Translations under genes and position numbers: made by a program
The notes under the pieces: model-generated
Database searches by the model: none
What the model saw: the letters and a program-made list of their open reading frames with translations, nothing else
What the model was told of the DNA's origin: nothing
Shown: piece after piece, positions 61,647 to 64,000 of the stretch
How positions within the stretch are numbered: position 1 is the first letter of the stretch
Layout of the letters: each line of letters opens with the position of its first letter
From: Larkinella humicola
GTDB taxonomy: Bacteria; Bacteroidota; Bacteroidia; Cytophagales; Spirosomataceae
Direction of reading: 5' to 3'
NCBI RefSeq assembly: GCF_008727875.1
Contig: NZ_VTWS01000001.1
Span: forward strand, 1,302,001 to 1,366,000
Length of the DNA stretch: 64,000 nucleotides

Positions 61647-61997
61647 TCAATCCAGATCAATGATTTTCAGTACGGATTGGGGCTGTTCACCCCGTTTGAT
61701 TTTGATGTTTTCGTAATGCGGCCGGAGCAGGATACCGGGCCGGTCGTCAATGATGAGTCCGGCAAACCGGCAGGCATCCAGTAAAATCTTTCCCGATCCG
61801 GCCAGATTATCGAAATCGAGCACCCCCGGGCTGTACCGGTAATACTCGATCGTGATCCGGCCCGGGTGCCGGTACCGGGTCGTCATCCGAGCATACTGCT
61901 GAAGCATATCCCGCAGCTTTTTGTAATCGCCCTTGTGCATTTTCCGGATCGCATTGAGGCTCGGCAGCGCCTGCGGAATGGTGATGATGGTGATCAT
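61647..61997 (-). CDS. RusA-like Holliday junction resolvase
   Basis: 116 residues from the ATG that overlaps the upstream stop. Motifs follow the RusA pattern: IPQALPSLNAIRKMHKGDYK at the start, metal ligands in VLDFDNLAGSGK (Asp61, Asp63) and LLDACRFAGLIIDD (Asp74, Asp84/85), and a late Lys stretch. RusA dimers cut Holliday junctions in recombination and replication of phage DNA. Longer readings extend into the next small gene and are rejected. Confidence 0.85.
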   Translation of the reverse strand: MITIITIPQALPSLNAIRKMHKGDYKKLRDMLQQYARMTTRYRHPGRITIEYYRYSPGVLDFDNLAGSGKILLDACRFAGLIIDDRPGILLRPHYENIKIKRGEQPQSVLKIIDLD

Positions 61998-62131
61998 CGC
62001 AGCTGTCGTTTGAGCAGCCGGTACAGACAGATCACCGGGTAGAGCACCAGGCCGACCCAGAAACCCAGCTTTTGGCCCAGGGACGGGCGGTACGTACGGG
62101 CCCAGCTTACGTTTTCGTGGTGTTTGTTCAT
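61994..62131 (-). CDS. 45-residue small membrane protein in the replication operon
   Basis: MNKHHENVSWARTYRPSLGQ leads into one transmembrane helix (LGFWVGLVLYPVICLYRLL) and a basic end (KRQLR). Its stop overlaps the RusA-like start (ATGA) and its ATG lies two bases after the helicase stop. Tight packing supports it as a real gene. Confidence 0.6.
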   Translation of the reverse strand: MNKHHENVSWARTYRPSLGQKLGFWVGLVLYPVICLYRLLKRQLR

Positions 62132-62133
62132 GG

Positions 62134-63531
62134 TTAAAAAGGGGATTGAAGGTGCATGGAATACGCGGATTGCTCGAATTCGCCTTTGCTGCTGTAGTAG
62201 GCCGACTGCGCCAGCCGGTGGTAAAGGACCACGGCATCGTCGCCGGTGCGGATGGCACTCTCCCGGTTTTTGGCAATCAGCACTTCCGTCAGGTTGGCCG
62301 TTGAGAACCCGACTTCCGGGTATTCTTTCAGGCCGTAGTATTCGGGCCGGAACAGAAAGGCGATCATGTCGGCATCCTGTTCCAGTTCGCCCGATTGCCG
62401 CAGATCGGCCATGACCGGGCGTTTGTCCCAGCCGGACCGGGATTCGCTGCCCCGGTTGAGCTGCGAGAGCGCCACGATGGGAATGTTGAGGGTTTTGGCC
62501 AGATCCTTCAGTCCTCCGCTGATGGCCGAAACCGTATCGGTCGGCTGCACTTTGGGCCGGTGATCCCGGATCTTTTGCAGGTAATCGACGAAAACAATTT
62601 TGGCCCCCTGGAGCACCATCCGGATGATCCGCGATTCCATCCGGTCGAGCGTACAGGGCGTATCGTCGATGAAGACGGGGGCGGTATGCACCCGGGCCAG
62701 GGCGTTCTCCAGTTGCTCGGGCGTGATGCGTTTCTGTTTGATGTCATCGACACTGAAGCCCCCGTACCGGGTACACATCCGGCGGAGCATGGCTTTGTCG
62801 TTGCCTTCCAGCAAAAGCAATCCGGCGGGAATGTTCTGCTGAACGGCAATGCCGTCGAGGTTCTGGCAGACAAACGCACTTTTGCCCATCGAGGGCCGGG
62901 CGGCAATGATGTAAAAACAGCCGTTTTCGTACCCCCCGATCACGTCGTCATACGCCCGAATCCCGCTGCGAATGAACGGGGGCTTTTCCGATTCCATTTC
63001 CCGCAGAATCTCTTTGGCGCTTTCCGTCAGCGTCCGGATCTTCTTATCCGGCAGGGCCAGCTCCATTTCCTCCAGCCGACGGCGGAACTTACTGCCCGCT
63101 TCCCGGCTGTCGACGGACAGATCGAAGGCATCCCGTGCCAGTCCAATTGACGCCTGGTAGAGTTTGCGCCGGTGGTGCAGATCGAACACGCTCACACAGC
63201 GCTGCTCGAAATTCAGGTGCAGCCCGGGACCGGCCGTCAGATCGAGCAGAAAGGCGGGCGAGATCCGGGATCTCTGTTCCCGCAGCGCCAGCGTGACGTC
63301 CATCAGTCCCGGCAGGACGCTGCGCTCGGCCAGCCGTTCCATGGCCCGCCAAACGTCCTGGTGTTCGGCCTGGTAAAACACCTCCGCCGATTTGAGGTAC
63401 CGGGCCGCCGTGGGGTAGTACGCGGGTTCGGTCAAAATCGCCCCCAAGATGGAGGCTTCCAGTTGGGCATCCTGAACCGGAACCGCGTTCAGGCTCGTCA
63501 GGGCCGGGTTGGGGCGTGGCGTGCTCATCAT
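62134..63531 (-). CDS. Phage DnaB-like replicative helicase
   Basis: 465 residues from the ATG overlapping the upstream stop. The N-terminal DnaB domain (DAQLEASILGAILTEPAYYP) is followed by the RecA-like core with Walker A ARPSMGKSA (211-219), Walker B IVFVDYLQ (312-319), SQLNRGSESR and the final RPEYYG segment. It unwinds DNA ahead of the phage replisome. The longer reading with about 53 extra residues is Gly/Ala/Arg-rich and overlaps the upstream gene, so it is rejected. Confidence 0.93.
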   Translation of the reverse strand: MMSTPRPNPALTSLNAVPVQDAQLEASILGAILTEPAYYPTAARYLKSAEVFYQAEHQDVWRAMERLAERSVLPGLMDVTLALREQRSRISPAFLLDLTAGPGLHLNFEQRCVSVFDLHHRRKLYQASIGLARDAFDLSVDSREAGSKFRRRLEEMELALPDKKIRTLTESAKEILREMESEKPPFIRSGIRAYDDVIGGYENGCFYIIAARPSMGKSAFVCQNLDGIAVQQNIPAGLLLLEGNDKAMLRRMCTRYGGFSVDDIKQKRITPEQLENALARVHTAPVFIDDTPCTLDRMESRIIRMVLQGAKIVFVDYLQKIRDHRPKVQPTDTVSAISGGLKDLAKTLNIPIVALSQLNRGSESRSGWDKRPVMADLRQSGELEQDADMIAFLFRPEYYGLKEYPEVGFSTANLTEVLIAKNRESAIRTGDDAVVLYHRLAQSAYYSSKGEFEQSAYSMHLQSPF

Positions 63532-64000
63532 GAATTCATCAGGGCGTAAAGAGCTTTGGGGGCACCCGTTACCGGCGGACGACCCGATTCCGTCAGGGTG
63601 GCCGGGTGAACGAGCTGCCGCCCCCCAACCGGCTCTTTCAGCCACTGCTCGGCTTCGGCATCCTGCCGGTCGACCGCCTGAGCCGCCCACTCCACGACAT
63701 TGGTAAAATCCGAGGTGGCCAGCGAACCGCCTTTTTTGCGTTTGAACGACGAGACCAGCAGCAGCGCCCGCGTCAGCTTGCTTTTTCCGAAGGCCGCCAC
63801 CAGGTCCTGCTGTTCGTCTTCGGTCAGGTCAATGTTGGTCGGAATGCTGTAGCCCCTCCCCTGTTTTTCAAAATGGGAAATCGATTCACCCACCGACCCA
63901 CCCACCGGCTCAGAAACAGGTGGGTTGGTAGGTAAAATATTTTTTACTTCTAAAGGGGGGGTGTGGGGGGGTGAAAAATCCGTAGCACCCCCCGTAGCAC
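63528..64000 (-). CDS. Phage replication-operon protein, truncated by the window edge
   Basis: The minus-strand frame is open to the right edge, so the N-terminus is missing. The visible 157 residues are a Pro-rich linker (HTPPLEVKNILPTNPPVSEP) followed by helices (LTEDEQQDLVAAFGKSKLTR, ATSDFTNVVEWAAQAVDRQD). Upstream of DnaB it could be a helicase loader or primase-like protein. No catalytic motif is visible in this part. Confidence 0.6.
   Translation of the reverse strand, partial: ATGGATDFSPPHTPPLEVKNILPTNPPVSEPVGGSVGESISHFEKQGRGYSIPTNIDLTEDEQQDLVAAFGKSKLTRALLLVSSFKRKKGGSLATSDFTNVVEWAAQAVDRQDAEAEQWLKEPVGGRQLVHPATLTESGRPPVTGAPKALYALMNS

Noticed and set aside
63532-63690. N-terminal extension of the DnaB-like helicase
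   Set aside because: Gly/Ala/Arg-rich and overlapping the upstream gene; the ATG overlapping the upstream stop fits the operon's coupling.
1-64000. tRNA, rRNA genes and CRISPR arrays
   Set aside because: No stretch with the expected sequence or repeat-spacer pattern was seen.

Overview
The window looks like the chromosome of a Gram-negative Bacteroidota of the Cytophagales, probably near Spirosoma, Larkinella or Rudanella. This is inferred from protein style and gene content: a LytS/LytTR two-component pair, a YtrA-type GntR/ABC operon, NamZ (DUF1343), Por-type C-terminal sorting domains, many Sec signal peptides and lipoboxes, and few Shine-Dalgarno sequences. No rRNA, tRNA or CRISPR array was found.

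Layout. (1) 1-15.7 kb is ordinary chromosome: the end of a putative outer-membrane protein, a LytS/LytTR operon with a small secreted protein, a GntR-controlled ABC exporter operon, a penicillin-acylase-family lipoprotein, an alpha/beta hydrolase, two small acidic proteins, GMP synthase, a modular secreted SGNH esterase and a NamZ-type lipoprotein. (2) About 16.1-44.6 kb is an almost complete siphovirus-type prophage late region, all on the + strand. Its order is LytTR protein, HNH nuclease, PLD-like protein, TerS, TerL, a cargo interval (Rad52-type annealing protein and an AT-rich secreted protein), portal, prohead protease, capsid, head-tail connectors, tail tube, tail chaperones with a likely -1 frameshift, tape measure, tail protein, a giant tailspike with an SGNH esterase domain, a fibre-like protein with a signal peptide, holin-like proteins, a unimolecular spanin and a DUF5675 protein. 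It closes with a strong terminator.

(3) About 44.6-61 kb is accessory DNA. It holds a truncated minus-strand gene end, a YD-repeat-like lipoprotein, a possible solo IS21-type end, two divergent full-length tyrosine-recombinase paralogues with the same altered active-site motifs, a Uma2-like nuclease, a CheY-like regulator, a PLAT-domain protein, a NUC1-type nuclease lipoprotein, two paralogous PAS histidine kinases, a Kunitz-domain lipoprotein, an HxlR/NmrA divergent pair, small membrane proteins and an 88-bp direct repeat pair 3.3 kb apart. Several short ORFs here are broken. (4) About 61-64 kb is a tightly overlapping minus-strand phage-type replication operon with a DnaB-like helicase and a RusA-like resolvase; it runs off the right edge.

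How it fits together. The late genes read rightwards and the replication genes read leftwards, as expected when the late and early halves of one phage converge. Here they are separated by about 16 kb of non-phage genes, and a minus-strand gene end is stranded just after the lysis terminator. The two halves may belong to one rearranged prophage, or to two elements. The most unusual items are the recombinase pair, the u-spanin, the frameshift site, the two-enzyme tailspike, the Kunitz lipoprotein and the cargo interval between terminase and portal.
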